IMG/VR virus record: IMGVR_UViG_3300011115_000879
Span: 95,568 to 159,567 of that record
Length of the DNA stretch: 64,000 nucleotides
DNA from: a virus
Direction: 5' to 3' (one strand)
Shown one piece after another: positions 1 through 9,187 of the stretch (position 1 is its first letter; every line of letters begins with the position of its first letter). Below the pieces are notes generated by a model, which saw nothing but the letters and a program-made list of their open reading frames with translations, was not told the DNA's origin and ran no database searches. Made by a program: the position numbers and the translations under genes.

Positions 1-81
1 CCATCAAAAGACTATAGTAAAATTAATTCATTAATAACTGAAATAATTTGCACTCACACAGGTGTATGTGCATTATGTTAA
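1..81 (+). CDS. Possible 3' end of an upstream gene (partial)
   Basis: The first frame is open from base 1 to a TAA at 79-81, while the other two + frames stop early. The 26-residue tail ends in a cysteine-containing stretch (C-T-H-T-G-V-C-A-L-C). A late-promoter-like motif follows at once, as expected after a gene end. The product cannot be identified, and a chance open frame of this length is possible. Confidence 0.3.
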   Translation, partial: PSKDYSKINSLITEIICTHTGVCALC

Positions 82-89
82 TATTTATA
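81..89 (+). promoter_or_regulatory. Late-promoter-like motif ATATTTATA
   Basis: The motif ends 15 nt before the start of the capsid-targeted gene at 105. It is one of at least 18 matches to ATATTTAT(A/T) placed upstream of genes in this window. Confidence 0.5.
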
Positions 90-104
90 CAAAAATAACC
101 CCAA

Positions 105-1031
105 ATGAAACAACCAATTAACGAAATTAAAAGAATGCAGCAATTAGCTGGTCTTATTACTGAATCACAGTTAAATGAAGTAGAATCGTCTTTACAAACA
201 TATTTAACAAGTATAGAAAAAAATTTAAAAAGTAAACCTGAAGAATTAACAAAAAAGATTACAGATTATTTACATTCTGTTTTTGTTGTAGGAAACGGAA
301 TACCAGGAGTTATAAGTGTCCCTAATCATATATACTATGTTATCCCAAGTAAAAAAGGTGATAACTTTATAACAGTAATGGGATACACAGATAGAGATAA
401 AGGATTTATAGTTAATGATCAAATTTTAAAATGGTTGGTAAGCGCAGATCCATTTTTAAGTAATGAGGCCGCTGAAAAAGTAGTACAATCTTACATACAA
501 GATTCAAAATTAAATACTGGAGGAAAATGGGGAGGATTTGAAAAAATGGGGGATATGTTGAAAAATCAATTTGAAACTAATAAAAAACCAGCAACTGAAC
601 CACAACAAGAATCACAACTAAATGAATACGACGAATATGATGACATCGACACACCAGAATTTGATGACGATCACGACATAGATGCTCAAAAGAAATTCGA
701 TGATATGATAGTAGACGTACCAAGACTACATCAATTGATAAGTAGCTCTCATCACAGAGGAAAAGAAGTAACAATAAATGGTGTTAAAGTTACAGATGTA
801 ACTGGAATAGGAAACATTTTTCTAGAAAATGGTGAAAAATTAAATAGTAAAGAATTTGCTAATGGTGTTCCTGATATCAAAATCAATAACGAACCAATTA
901 ACATTCCATTCACATCATCAAAACCACCAGCACCATTAAATTATAAATCAAGTGATGTATACCCTGCTGGAAGTTATATGGATGAAGTGGTTAATAAAGC
1001 TTTAAAAGAACACCGCAGACAACAAAAATAA
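105..1031 (+). CDS. Capsid-targeted accessory protein, unknown function
   Basis: A 308-residue protein. Its first 20 residues (MKQPINEIKRMQQLAG, then LITE-S) nearly match the N-terminus of the protein at 40193 and resemble the last residues of the scaffold at 1242. The I-T-E/S junction fits the I/L-x-E cleavage rule of T4-type prohead proteases, so the mature protein is probably trimmed and packaged. A second Q-L-N-E junction near residue 173 precedes a very Asp/Glu-rich stretch. No enzymatic domain is recognised. It has its own promoter-like motif and a terminator, so it is a single-gene unit just before the head genes. The packaged role is inference. Confidence 0.75.
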   Translation: MKQPINEIKRMQQLAGLITESQLNEVESSLQTYLTSIEKNLKSKPEELTKKITDYLHSVFVVGNGIPGVISVPNHIYYVIPSKKGDNFITVMGYTDRDKGFIVNDQILKWLVSADPFLSNEAAEKVVQSYIQDSKLNTGGKWGGFEKMGDMLKNQFETNKKPATEPQQESQLNEYDEYDDIDTPEFDDDHDIDAQKKFDDMIVDVPRLHQLISSSHHRGKEVTINGVKVTDVTGIGNIFLENGEKLNSKEFANGVPDIKINNEPINIPFTSSKPPAPLNYKSSDVYPAGSYMDEVVNKALKEHRRQQK

Positions 1032-1059
1032 CCCCTTTATATATAGAATATATAAACCG

Positions 1060-1100
1060 ACGCCTCCCCTAAAAAGGAGGCGTTTCGCTTTGCGGTTTTC
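1060..1100 (+). terminator. Rho-independent terminator
   Basis: An 8-bp stem, ACGCCTCC (1060-1067) with GGAGGCGT (1076-1083), has an 8-nt loop and is followed by a T-rich tract. It lies 28 nt after the stop at 1031. Confidence 0.75.
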
Positions 1101-1111
1101 CATACTTACAC

Positions 1112-1120
1112 ATATTTATT
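1112..1120 (+). promoter_or_regulatory. Late-promoter-like motif ATATTTATT
   Basis: The motif follows the terminator and is 121 nt upstream of the scaffold gene. A transcript starting here would have an unusually long leader. Confidence 0.45.
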
Positions 1121-1124
1121 ACTA

Positions 1125-1241
1125 GCCTATAATAGCTACCCACATCACAACTCCCCATGGTAGCTCGGCATTTTATAAACCCCACTATTAAGATTCATAA
1201 TAATCTTATTTCCGTAAAATAAATTTAAGGAGAAAATCACA
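1125..1241 (+). promoter_or_regulatory. Structured leader with Shine-Dalgarno before the scaffold gene
   Basis: Two hairpins can form: AGCTACC (1134-1140) with GGTAGCT (1159-1165), and TAAGATT (1189-1195) with AATCTTA (1202-1208). AAGGAG at 1227-1232 sits 9 nt before the ATG at 1242 and is the only clear Shine-Dalgarno noticed in the window. The leader may set the high expression of scaffold relative to its neighbours; that is inference. Confidence 0.45.
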
Positions 1242-2306
1242 ATGAGTACAAACAAAAATTTGTTCAAAGAAGCAATCGCTGACGCTAAAGCCGTTCGTGA
1301 AGCTGCGTTAGCAAACGCAAAAGTTGCCCTTGAAGAAGCTTTGACTCCGAAACTTCAATCTATGTTATCTGCAAAGTTACAAGAAATGGAGTCATACGAA
1401 GAAGGTGCAATGGGTGGCTACACAGATGAAAATCTGGATGAAGAAGATTACATGCAACCTTTAAACACAGCTGACGAAATGGGTCAGTCTGGTTTCGGAG
1501 CTAGAGAGCAAGGTAAACCTGGTTTTGGAGATTTAGGTTTTGAAGAAGAAGATTTGGAAGAAGATTTCGATTTATCTGAAATTTTAGCTGAACTTAACGA
1601 AGCTGATGAAGAAGAAGCTGAGGAAGAAGGCGAAGAAGAAGAGGATGAAGAGGAAGAAGAAGAAGAATCTGAAGAAGGCGAAAACGTTGCTGACATGTCT
1701 GTTGAAGACTTAAAAGATCTTATCAAATCAATCGTTGATCAAGAATTGGAAGCTGAAGAAGCAGAAACACCTGCTGAAGAAGAAGCTGAATATGCTGATG
1801 GCGAAGAAGCTGGTGAAGAAGCAGGCAACGAAGACGAAATCGATTTAGAAGAATTACTTGCTGAATTAGATTCTTTAGGTGAAAATGATGACGAAGACGA
1901 TATCATGGAAGCTAAAAAGAAAGCTAAAGACACTAAGAAAGAAAAAGAAGCTAAAGAAGAAATGAAAGAAGCAGTAGCTACTATCAATGCTCTTCGTAAA
2001 GAAATGAACGAAGTTAATTTATTAAACGCTAAATTACTTTACGTAAACAAAATCTTCAAAGCTAAGAATTTAACTGAATCACAAAAAGTAAAAGTAATTG
2101 CTTCATTTGATAAAGCAACTAACGTTAAAGAAGCTAAAGTAGTATTCGAATCATTAAATAGTGCTTTACGTGCACCTGCTAAAAAAGCAATTAAAGAATC
2201 CTTTGGATTTGCTTCAAAAGCATCAGGTGTTGCTCAAAACAGAACAATAGTTGAATCAAACGATGCTATTAAACGTATGCAAAAACTTGCAAACATCATT
2301 AAATAA
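1242..2306 (+). CDS. Prohead core scaffolding protein (gp22-like)
   Basis: A 354-residue protein immediately upstream of the capsid gene, the position of T4 gene 22. It has an Ala/Lys/Glu-rich helical N-terminus, a strongly acidic middle (about residues 100-225, long Glu/Asp runs) and a basic helical C-terminal region. That composition is typical of T4 core proteins such as gp22, gp67 and gp68. Its last residues, I-V-E-S-N-D-A-I-K-R-M-Q-K-L-A-N-I-I-K, contain a cleavage-like I-V-E/S site and a K-R-M-Q-K-L-A motif that recurs as the N-terminal tag of the proteins at 105 and 40193. The assignment rests on synteny and composition. Confidence 0.7.
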   Translation: MSTNKNLFKEAIADAKAVREAALANAKVALEEALTPKLQSMLSAKLQEMESYEEGAMGGYTDENLDEEDYMQPLNTADEMGQSGFGAREQGKPGFGDLGFEEEDLEEDFDLSEILAELNEADEEEAEEEGEEEEDEEEEEEESEEGENVADMSVEDLKDLIKSIVDQELEAEEAETPAEEEAEYADGEEAGEEAGNEDEIDLEELLAELDSLGENDDEDDIMEAKKKAKDTKKEKEAKEEMKEAVATINALRKEMNEVNLLNAKLLYVNKIFKAKNLTESQKVKVIASFDKATNVKEAKVVFESLNSALRAPAKKAIKESFGFASKASGVAQNRTIVESNDAIKRMQKLANIIK

Positions 2307-2334
2307 TTTAATTAACAAACAAAACTCGTTTAAA

Positions 2335-3960
2335 ATGAACGTACAACAATTATTAGAATCATCAAACCAATACAAAACGGTTTCTGATGATGCAAAAAAA
2401 CTTAGTTCCAAGTGGACTAGATCGGGCCTCTTAGAAGGTATTAAAGGCGAAAACGATCGCAATACTATGGCCATGTTGCTTGAAAATCAAGCAAAACAAT
2501 TAGTAACTGAAGCCTCTTCAACTGGTACTGCCTCTCCAGGTAGTGGTGGTTATAATGGTGAATCTTGGAATGGCGTTGCCTTACCATTAGTTCGTCGTGT
2601 ATTCGGTGAAATCGCTGCTAAAGAATTCGTTAGTGTACAACCAATGAACTTACCTTCAGGTCTTGTATTTTATCTTGACTTTAAGTACGGTACTGGTGTT
2701 AAACCATTTGCTCAAAATAGTTCTTTGTATGGCGCTAACGCAACTACAAACGTAACTGATATCGCTTCTGCTTCATTATATGGTGCTGGTAGATTTGGTT
2801 ACTCACTTAACCCATATACAGCTTCTGTAGCTTCTATTTCTTCATCTCTTACTTGGACTGATTTTAATTTTGATGCTGATTATTCAGCTTCTGCCGCTGC
2901 TGGTACTTACAGAAAAATTCAAGTTCCTTTACCGGCTGGATACGATACAAATGGTGTTCGTGCTTTTACAGTTACTTCAGGTTCAACTGATTTACAAGTT
3001 TTAAGTGCATTTACAACTGTAGCTAGTAATACTGGTTCTTTCATTGTAACTGGTTCTTTACTTGCTGGTGTTGTTGGTACTGGTGTAGGTAACTTAATTT
3101 TATCTTATACATTTGCTCCTCAAGATTCTGGTAGTGGTCAATTCCGTGGTGATTTTGAAGACGGCGTTACTAAGAATCCAGGTACTGCTGCTCCATCTAC
3201 AATTGCAATCCCAGAAATTAACGTACAGTTAAAATCTGAACCAATCGTTGCTAAAACTCGTAAGTTGAAAGCACAATGGACACCAGAATTTGCTCAAGAT
3301 TTGAACGCTTACCATAGTGTTGATGCTGAAGCTGAATTAACTGGTATCTTATCTCAATACATTTCAATGGAAATTGATTTGGAATTGATGGATATGTTGA
3401 TTCAAAATGCATTCACTGTTGATTACTGGAGCGCTCAAAACAATACTACTGTTACTGCTGCTGGTGGTGTAGTTGCAAATGCTGCTGCTCAATCCTTCTA
3501 TAACACACAAGGTGGATGGTTCCAAACTTTAGGTACTAAATTACAAAAAGTTAGTAACAAAATTCATCAATTGACATTACGCGGTGGCGCTAATTTCATG
3601 GTAGTTTCTCCAACAGTATCTACTATTTTGGAATCAATTCCAGGATTTGCTGCTGATGGTGATGGTGATAAAATGGAATACAACTTTGGTATTCAAAAGA
3701 TTGGTAGCTTGAACAGTCGTTACAAGGTTTACAAAAACCCATACATGACTGAAAATGTTATCTTGTTAGGATATAAAGGTGCTCAGTTCTTGGAATGTGG
3801 TGCTGTATTTGCTCCATACGTTCCATTGATCATGACTCCATTATTGTATGATCCAACTACATTTACTCCACGTAAAGGTCTTATGACTCGTTACGCGAAG
3901 AAAATGATCCGTCCTGATTACTACGGTAAGATCTATGTTAGTGGTTTGAACACTATCTAA
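2335..3960 (+). CDS. Major capsid protein (gp23-like), copy 1
   Basis: A 541-residue protein. The ATG at 2335 was chosen because its N-terminus (M-N-V-Q-Q-L-L-E-S-S-N-Q-Y) matches that of the second copy; a longer frame from 2251 would overlap the scaffold gene. It has two likely maturation sites: L-L-E/S at residue 8 and L-V-T-E/A at 59-60, close to the E65/A66 site of T4 gp23. The C-terminal part (from about residue 310) is nearly identical to the protein at 4034, whereas residues about 115-310 diverge strongly and probably form the exposed insertion domain. It follows the scaffold gene and is followed by a terminator. Confidence 0.9.
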   Translation: MNVQQLLESSNQYKTVSDDAKKLSSKWTRSGLLEGIKGENDRNTMAMLLENQAKQLVTEASSTGTASPGSGGYNGESWNGVALPLVRRVFGEIAAKEFVSVQPMNLPSGLVFYLDFKYGTGVKPFAQNSSLYGANATTNVTDIASASLYGAGRFGYSLNPYTASVASISSSLTWTDFNFDADYSASAAAGTYRKIQVPLPAGYDTNGVRAFTVTSGSTDLQVLSAFTTVASNTGSFIVTGSLLAGVVGTGVGNLILSYTFAPQDSGSGQFRGDFEDGVTKNPGTAAPSTIAIPEINVQLKSEPIVAKTRKLKAQWTPEFAQDLNAYHSVDAEAELTGILSQYISMEIDLELMDMLIQNAFTVDYWSAQNNTTVTAAGGVVANAAAQSFYNTQGGWFQTLGTKLQKVSNKIHQLTLRGGANFMVVSPTVSTILESIPGFAADGDGDKMEYNFGIQKIGSLNSRYKVYKNPYMTENVILLGYKGAQFLECGAVFAPYVPLIMTPLLYDPTTFTPRKGLMTRYAKKMIRPDYYGKIYVSGLNTI

Positions 3961-3973
3961 TATAATAACATAA

Positions 3974-4008
3974 AAAACGGCTGGGTGTAACAACCTGGCC
4001 GTTTTATT
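3974..4008 (+). terminator. Rho-independent terminator
   Basis: AAAACGGC (3974-3981) pairs with GCCGTTTT (3998-4005), and the inner bases can extend the stem. It lies between the two capsid genes. Confidence 0.75.
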
Positions 4009-4033
4009 TAATAACACATTCAATTCATTTAAA

Positions 4034-5737
4034 ATGAATATTCAATCTCTATTAGAATCATCAAACCAATATAAAACGGTTTCTGATGATGCAAAAAAAC
4101 TTAGCACCAAATGGGCTAAGTCTGGCCTTTTAGAAGGCATTAAAAGTGAGAATGATCGTAATACGTTATCTATGTTGCTTGAAAACCAAGCAAAACAACT
4201 TGTAACTGAAGCTTCATCTACAGGTACAGCAGCCGCGGGTGCTGGATCTTATAGTGGTGAAAGTTGGAACGGAGTTGCATTGCCTCTCGTACGTAGAGTA
4301 TTTGGTGAAATTGCAGCAAAAGAATTCGTTTCAGTTCAACCAATGAACTTACCTTCAGGTCTTGTATTTTATCTTGATTTTAAATATGGCACAAATGATG
4401 TTCACTTCAATAACGGTGATTCATTATATGGTGCCAATGCAACTAATAACGTAACTAACATCGCAGGTGAATCACTTTACGGTGCTGGTCAATTCGGCTA
4501 CTCAATCAATAACTTCTCAGCTTCTGTTACTTCTGTAACCGGTGCTTTAGCTACTTGGGTAGATTTTAACTTTAACGATGACTTCTCAGCTTCAGCTGCT
4601 AGTAGCCAGTATAAAAAGATTTTAGTTCCATTACCAACAACAGCCGATACAAATGCTGTTCGTTCATTTTTCATTAGTGGTAGTATTATATCTGGATCAG
4701 TAACAAGTTTTGGTGGGTACGGTGTAACTAATACATCTACTAATTTACTACAAGATTTTACTACTGTAACAAATAATACAGCTTCATTCTTATTAACAGC
4801 ATCTTTATTTACTAATAGTGTTGCTAGTGGTTCTAATCCTACACAAACAACACTTTTATACTTTACTGTAGCTCCAACAACTACAACTCGTGGTGATTTT
4901 GAAGATACTACTTCAGGTGGTGGTTCTGGTACAGCTGGTGGTAATGGTGGTTACCCATCTTTCCAATCCAATAGTACAATCGTTATCCCAGAAATTAACG
5001 TACAGTTAAAATCTGAACCAATTGTTGCTAAGACAAGAAAATTAAAAGCACAATGGACACCGGAATTTGCTCAAGATTTAAATGCATATCATAGTGTTGA
5101 TGCTGAATCAGAATTGACAGGAATTTTATCTCAATATATCTCTATGGAGATTGATTTAGAATTAATGGACATGCTAATTCAAAATGCATTTACAGTAGAT
5201 TATTGGTCAGCACAAAATAACACAACTGTTACTGCTGCTGGTGGTGTAGTTGCAAATGCTGCTGCTCAATCGTTTTATAACACTCAAGGAGGATGGTTCC
5301 AAACACTTGGTACTAAACTTCAGAAAGTATCTAATAAAATTCATCAATTAACACTGAGAGGCGGTGCTAATTTCATGGTAGTTTCTCCAACAGTATCTAC
5401 TGTTTTGGAATCAATTCCTGGATTTGCAGCTGATGGTACAGGTGAAAAACTAGAATATAACTTTGGTATCCAAAAAATAGGTTCATTAAATAGTCGCTAC
5501 AAGGTTTACAAAAATCCTTACATGACTGAGAATGTAATTTTATTAGGATACAAAGGTGCACAATTCCTAGAGTGTGGTGCTGTATTTGCTCCATACGTTC
5601 CATTAATTATGACTCCACTTCTTTACGATCCAAGTACATTCACACCTAGAAAAGGTTTGATGACTAGATACGCTAAAAAGATGATTCGTCCTGATTACTA
5701 CGGTAAAATCTACGTTAGTGGTTTAAATACTATTTAA
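4034..5737 (+). CDS. Major capsid/vertex protein paralogue (gp23/gp24-like), copy 2
   Basis: A 567-residue tandem paralogue of the preceding capsid protein, with the same L-L-E/S and L-V-T-E/A cleavage sites. The first ~115 and last ~240 residues are almost identical to copy 1, while the central region differs and is longer. T4 has a gp23 paralogue, gp24, for the vertices, but gp24 is far more diverged than this. The second copy could therefore be a vertex protein, a host-range variant of the lattice protein, or a co-assembling subunit. No promoter motif lies between the copies, so expression may depend on read-through of the terminator. Confidence 0.88.
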   Translation: MNIQSLLESSNQYKTVSDDAKKLSTKWAKSGLLEGIKSENDRNTLSMLLENQAKQLVTEASSTGTAAAGAGSYSGESWNGVALPLVRRVFGEIAAKEFVSVQPMNLPSGLVFYLDFKYGTNDVHFNNGDSLYGANATNNVTNIAGESLYGAGQFGYSINNFSASVTSVTGALATWVDFNFNDDFSASAASSQYKKILVPLPTTADTNAVRSFFISGSIISGSVTSFGGYGVTNTSTNLLQDFTTVTNNTASFLLTASLFTNSVASGSNPTQTTLLYFTVAPTTTTRGDFEDTTSGGGSGTAGGNGGYPSFQSNSTIVIPEINVQLKSEPIVAKTRKLKAQWTPEFAQDLNAYHSVDAESELTGILSQYISMEIDLELMDMLIQNAFTVDYWSAQNNTTVTAAGGVVANAAAQSFYNTQGGWFQTLGTKLQKVSNKIHQLTLRGGANFMVVSPTVSTVLESIPGFAADGTGEKLEYNFGIQKIGSLNSRYKVYKNPYMTENVILLGYKGAQFLECGAVFAPYVPLIMTPLLYDPSTFTPRKGLMTRYAKKMIRPDYYGKIYVSGLNTI

Positions 5738-5743
5738 CATAAC

Positions 5744-5799
5744 TTAACCCCGTAAGGTTAAAATAAGAACCCAAGTCGCAAGGCTTGGGTTTCTTTTTG
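5744..5799 (+). terminator. Double-hairpin terminator
   Basis: The first hairpin is TTAACC (5744-5749) with GGTTAA (5756-5761). A stronger one follows, AACCCAAG (5768-5775) with CTTGGGTT (5784-5791), then TCTTTTT. Confidence 0.85.
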
Positions 5800-5800
5800 C

Positions 5801-5809
5801 ATATTTATA
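5801..5809 (+). promoter_or_regulatory. Late-promoter-like motif ATATTTATA
   Basis: It abuts the preceding terminator and ends 18 nt before the PhoH-like gene. Confidence 0.5.
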
Positions 5810-5827
5810 TAAAACAAATCATATAAT

Positions 5828-6499
5828 ATGTCTACGCAACAAGATGAAAAGTTTAAACAAAAGAAAGTTTTGAAAAACGAAATCAAGTATCAAATCCAAC
5901 TAAACGAAGAACAAAAAGAGGCAAAACGATTAATAAGAGAAAATCAAATCGTAGTGATAACAGGTAGAGCAGGCTGTGGTAAATCCTTAGTATCAGCTCA
6001 AACCGCATTAGACTTTCTATTTAAGAAAGAATGCGATTCTATACATGTTACACGTGCTGCTGTAGAAGTAGGCCACTCATTAGGATTCCTACCAGGTAGC
6101 TTAAATGAAAAATTTGATCCATACTTGGAAGCGTTTCAAGAAAATCTAATTAAATGCTATGACAAGGTTAAAATTAACCAACTTATCAACGACCAGAAAG
6201 TTATCGCTCTTCCTGTCCAGTTTATACGCGGAAAAACAGTGGATGATGTACTTGTGGTGGAAGAAGCACAAAATCTTACTAAAGCAGAAATGCTTGCTAT
6301 TCTTACACGACTTGGTAAGAATGGCCGGATTATAATCAATGGAGATAATGAACAAAAAGACATTAGAGATGAATTTAACGGTTTATCTTATGTTATAGAG
6401 TTATCAAAAAAGATAGAAGAAATCAAATGGATTAAACTCAAACACAACCATAGATCTGATATAGTAGGTAAGATACTAGATTATGAATACAGCAAATAA
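5828..6499 (+). CDS. phoH: PhoH-like ATPase
   Basis: A 223-residue P-loop ATPase of the PhoH family. Walker A (G-R-A-G-C-G-K-S) is near residue 46 and the Walker B-like V-V-E-E-A-Q-N near residue 143. The downstream I-I-N-G-D-N-E-Q and H-R-S-D motifs are typical of superfamily 1-like PhoH proteins. Such genes are common in T4-like phages of aquatic bacteria; their role is unsettled (RNA- or phosphate-related activities have been proposed). It is placed in the head/neck region with its own promoter-like motif, which suggests late expression. Confidence 0.88.
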   Translation: MSTQQDEKFKQKKVLKNEIKYQIQLNEEQKEAKRLIRENQIVVITGRAGCGKSLVSAQTALDFLFKKECDSIHVTRAAVEVGHSLGFLPGSLNEKFDPYLEAFQENLIKCYDKVKINQLINDQKVIALPVQFIRGKTVDDVLVVEEAQNLTKAEMLAILTRLGKNGRIIINGDNEQKDIRDEFNGLSYVIELSKKIEEIKWIKLKHNHRSDIVGKILDYEYSK

Positions 6500-6512
6500 T
6501 AATAGTTTTATT

Positions 6513-6521
6513 ATATTTATA
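6513..6521 (+). promoter_or_regulatory. Late-promoter-like motif ATATTTATA
   Basis: Ends 22 nt upstream of the structural gene at 6544. Confidence 0.5.
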
Positions 6522-6543
6522 CGTGTTAAATACTAGTTAGACA

Positions 6544-8565
6544 ATGGCAATAAACCTAAAAGATCTTTACGACCAATATGGTGGTAATCCGAATAAACTT
6601 TCTCCTATAAAGGGTAACTGTCCTTTAGGATATTATGATAATGACCCTGAATTCAGCAATGATGCATTGGGAGCTGCTAGATTTGTAGCTCAACGTTTAG
6701 GTGTTACAGGTCCTCAATATAATTTTACAACTAAAACATATAAGGCAAGCCCCGCTACGCTTAACATTACTGATTTAACAGTATATGCAGCATTTGAAGA
6801 AGCAGTTACTACATATGGTAATATGGTTTATCAATTTAAAATTAGAGATAATTATATTAATTTAGAAGGATCAGATACATTACCATTCTTTCATAATCTC
6901 ATTACGTATGTTAGAAGTACAGAAGTAGGTTCACCGGTAACATGGTCCGCTCCTAGACGATCAACATTTGCCGAAGTTGATTCTGATTCTGCTTATCTTC
7001 AATCAATAAATGATGGAGAAATATACACTATATCATCATCAGTAGCAGATTATATTGCACCTAATTTAGATTTAATTAAGTCATTTAACTTAGCAGATAC
7101 TTATTACAGTTCCGGTTCTAATAGAACATATAACTTAAGTTCATTTATATATAACCAATTTAACTCAGTAGGAGGAGCAACAATATTTACTCCATTTTAT
7201 AATCCAAACAGTGGATCATATGATTTCTCTAGTTACACAAGTAATGATAGTATATTTTCAATAACAGGAAGTAATACAGTAGCAGTACAATTTAAAATTA
7301 CTTCATCTGTACCAACAGATACACCAACTACATTTTATGTAGCTAGCGGTAGCACAGCTGCTCTTACGGCATTTAATATTGCTAATAAAATTACTAGCAT
7401 ATCTTATGGTACATTTGGTACAACAGTAGCAGTAAATACAGGATCAACAGCTACTACACTTAATTTTACATCATCTACCTCAGCATATGATATTAGTAAT
7501 TTTAAAGTAAATAGTACAGCTATATTTTCTAATGTAACATCCGGATCTACAGCAACAATCCCAGAAGGAAATACACACATATATTTCCGTACTATGCGAA
7601 ATGATATATTTAGTGGATCTCCATTCTTTATATCGGCTTCTATAACACAATCTATACCAACAGTATACATTCAATCAAATATTAATCCTGCATTAAATAA
7701 TAGATTAGTAAGTAATAACTTAACAACTATTACAACACGTATTGCTGAAGATTATGCTGCTGAAGCTGGTGTAGGAGGTAAATATGACATAAAGAAGGGA
7801 ATAATAAACATGAAAGGTGGTATTCAAGACTATGACCTAAATGCATGGGCAGCAGCATCCGCTTCATTAGTAAATGGAGATAGTATTGAAGTTAGAAGAG
7901 TATTTTATGAAGGACCACCAGCAATAGCTCGTTATTTTGATCCATATGCTGGTACAGGTACAGGTATACAATCACTACTTGAATCATTTGGATTTGGTCA
8001 AATGTCTCCTGGTATTAATTTTATGTTAATGCCTATATCGTTTGATGTATTAAAACTTCAAGCAATTGAGTTAAATGATCAGATAAGAAAAGCAGCATAT
8101 TCATTTGATTTACAAAATAACCAATTAAAGATATTTCCTGTCCCTACAGTTGACATGCCTTTAATGTTTGAATACGTTAAAATAAGTCAAAAAAGTCAAG
8201 CAGTAAGGGATAACAGAACAAACGTTGTAACAGATATAATGAATGTTCCATATAGAAATCCTATATACTCTAATATCAATGCTGTAGGTAGATTATGGAT
8301 TCTTAAATATACATTAGGATTATGTAGAGAAATCGAAGCACATATTCGTATCCAATCAGCTAATTTAAGCATTGCTGGTATTGGTCCACTACAAGGTAAT
8401 GAATTAATTGCGGATGCTAGAACAGAAAAACAAAGTTTAATTGATGAACTAAAAGAGATGCTAAATGAAGTATCACGTAAATCGCAATTAGAACGTAAAC
8501 AAATGGAAGCTGGCTTTACACGTGATACTTTAACAAATGTTCCCATGACAATTTATATACTTTAA
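6544..8565 (+). CDS. Virion structural protein, probable neck protein (gp13-like position)
   Basis: A 673-residue protein. The N-terminal ~120 residues are mainly helical and contain A-F-E-E-A-V-T-T-Y-G, a pattern seen in neck and head-completion proteins. The middle is Ser/Thr-rich and low in complexity (about residues 190-390). The conserved C-terminal half has Y-F-D-P-Y-A-G-T-G and a hydrophobic stretch around F-M-L-M-P-I-S-F-D-V. It lies between the head genes and a gp14-like gene, where T4 has gene 13. It is about twice the length of T4 gp13, so the exact role is inference from position. Confidence 0.5.
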   Translation: MAINLKDLYDQYGGNPNKLSPIKGNCPLGYYDNDPEFSNDALGAARFVAQRLGVTGPQYNFTTKTYKASPATLNITDLTVYAAFEEAVTTYGNMVYQFKIRDNYINLEGSDTLPFFHNLITYVRSTEVGSPVTWSAPRRSTFAEVDSDSAYLQSINDGEIYTISSSVADYIAPNLDLIKSFNLADTYYSSGSNRTYNLSSFIYNQFNSVGGATIFTPFYNPNSGSYDFSSYTSNDSIFSITGSNTVAVQFKITSSVPTDTPTTFYVASGSTAALTAFNIANKITSISYGTFGTTVAVNTGSTATTLNFTSSTSAYDISNFKVNSTAIFSNVTSGSTATIPEGNTHIYFRTMRNDIFSGSPFFISASITQSIPTVYIQSNINPALNNRLVSNNLTTITTRIAEDYAAEAGVGGKYDIKKGIINMKGGIQDYDLNAWAAASASLVNGDSIEVRRVFYEGPPAIARYFDPYAGTGTGIQSLLESFGFGQMSPGINFMLMPISFDVLKLQAIELNDQIRKAAYSFDLQNNQLKIFPVPTVDMPLMFEYVKISQKSQAVRDNRTNVVTDIMNVPYRNPIYSNINAVGRLWILKYTLGLCREIEAHIRIQSANLSIAGIGPLQGNELIADARTEKQSLIDELKEMLNEVSRKSQLERKQMEAGFTRDTLTNVPMTIYIL

Positions 8566-8566
8566 T

Positions 8567-9187
8567 ATGGCTTATTCAATACGAAAAACATATTGGGCAC
8601 CAGGAGGTGAAGGATTAGGAGGTGGTGGAGGAATAGATGGCCCTTCATCAACAGCAACACCAGATGATGGAACACCCGCAACACCTCCTATAGACCAAGG
8701 TGGAGGAACAGAAACACCATCTGGAGGAGGAGCAGGACCAGCAGATACAGCACTTCAAACAGCAGTAGATTATAGTAATATGAGTGTAATGTATTACAAG
8801 ATCAATCTTGAAAGTACAAAAACTAATATGTATGGTGAGGCGCTAGAAAAATGGTATTACCCACCACTACAAACAAAATGTTTAATTACAAGGGATGCTA
8901 TAACAAATAGCGACGATGAATTTGGTGTAACTGTAGCTAATACTATAACAGTATCTATCCCTAGGATTACATTAGATGGATATCAATTCCTACCAGAAGT
9001 AGGAGATATATTAATGGATAGAGAGAAAATGTATGAAGTAAATAGTATAGACCAAAACTTTATAACATTACCTGGAGGATCAGGACAAGCTCAATCAAAT
9101 GGTACAGCAGGTGTTACTGTTATATTTGTATTAAGCTGTTACTTAACTAGACTTACAAAACTTAATTTAATAGAATATTACCAATGA
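8567..9187 (+). CDS. Neck protein (gp14-like)
   Basis: A 206-residue protein with a Gly/Pro-rich N-terminal arm (about residues 12-60). A compact domain follows containing T-N-M-Y-G-E-A-L-E-K-W-Y-Y-P-P and later G-D-I-L-M-D-R-E-K-M-Y-E-V. The T-N-x-Y-G-E-(A/S)-x-E-K pattern is characteristic of T4 gp14-type neck proteins that close the head after packaging. It starts one base after the preceding stop and overlaps the next start, so translation is probably coupled. Confidence 0.6.
   Translation: MAYSIRKTYWAPGGEGLGGGGGIDGPSSTATPDDGTPATPPIDQGGGTETPSGGGAGPADTALQTAVDYSNMSVMYYKINLESTKTNMYGEALEKWYYPPLQTKCLITRDAITNSDDEFGVTVANTITVSIPRITLDGYQFLPEVGDILMDREKMYEVNSIDQNFITLPGGSGQAQSNGTAGVTVIFVLSCYLTRLTKLNLIEYYQ

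Noticed and set aside
1484-1987. Minus-strand frames rich in Ser opposite the scaffold gene
   Set aside because: They are the reverse reading of the repetitive Glu/Asp codons of the scaffold and lack any start context or independent composition.
2251-2334. Upstream extension of the first capsid gene
   Set aside because: It overlaps the scaffold gene and would hide the conserved N-terminus shared with the second copy; the ATG at 2335 fits better.
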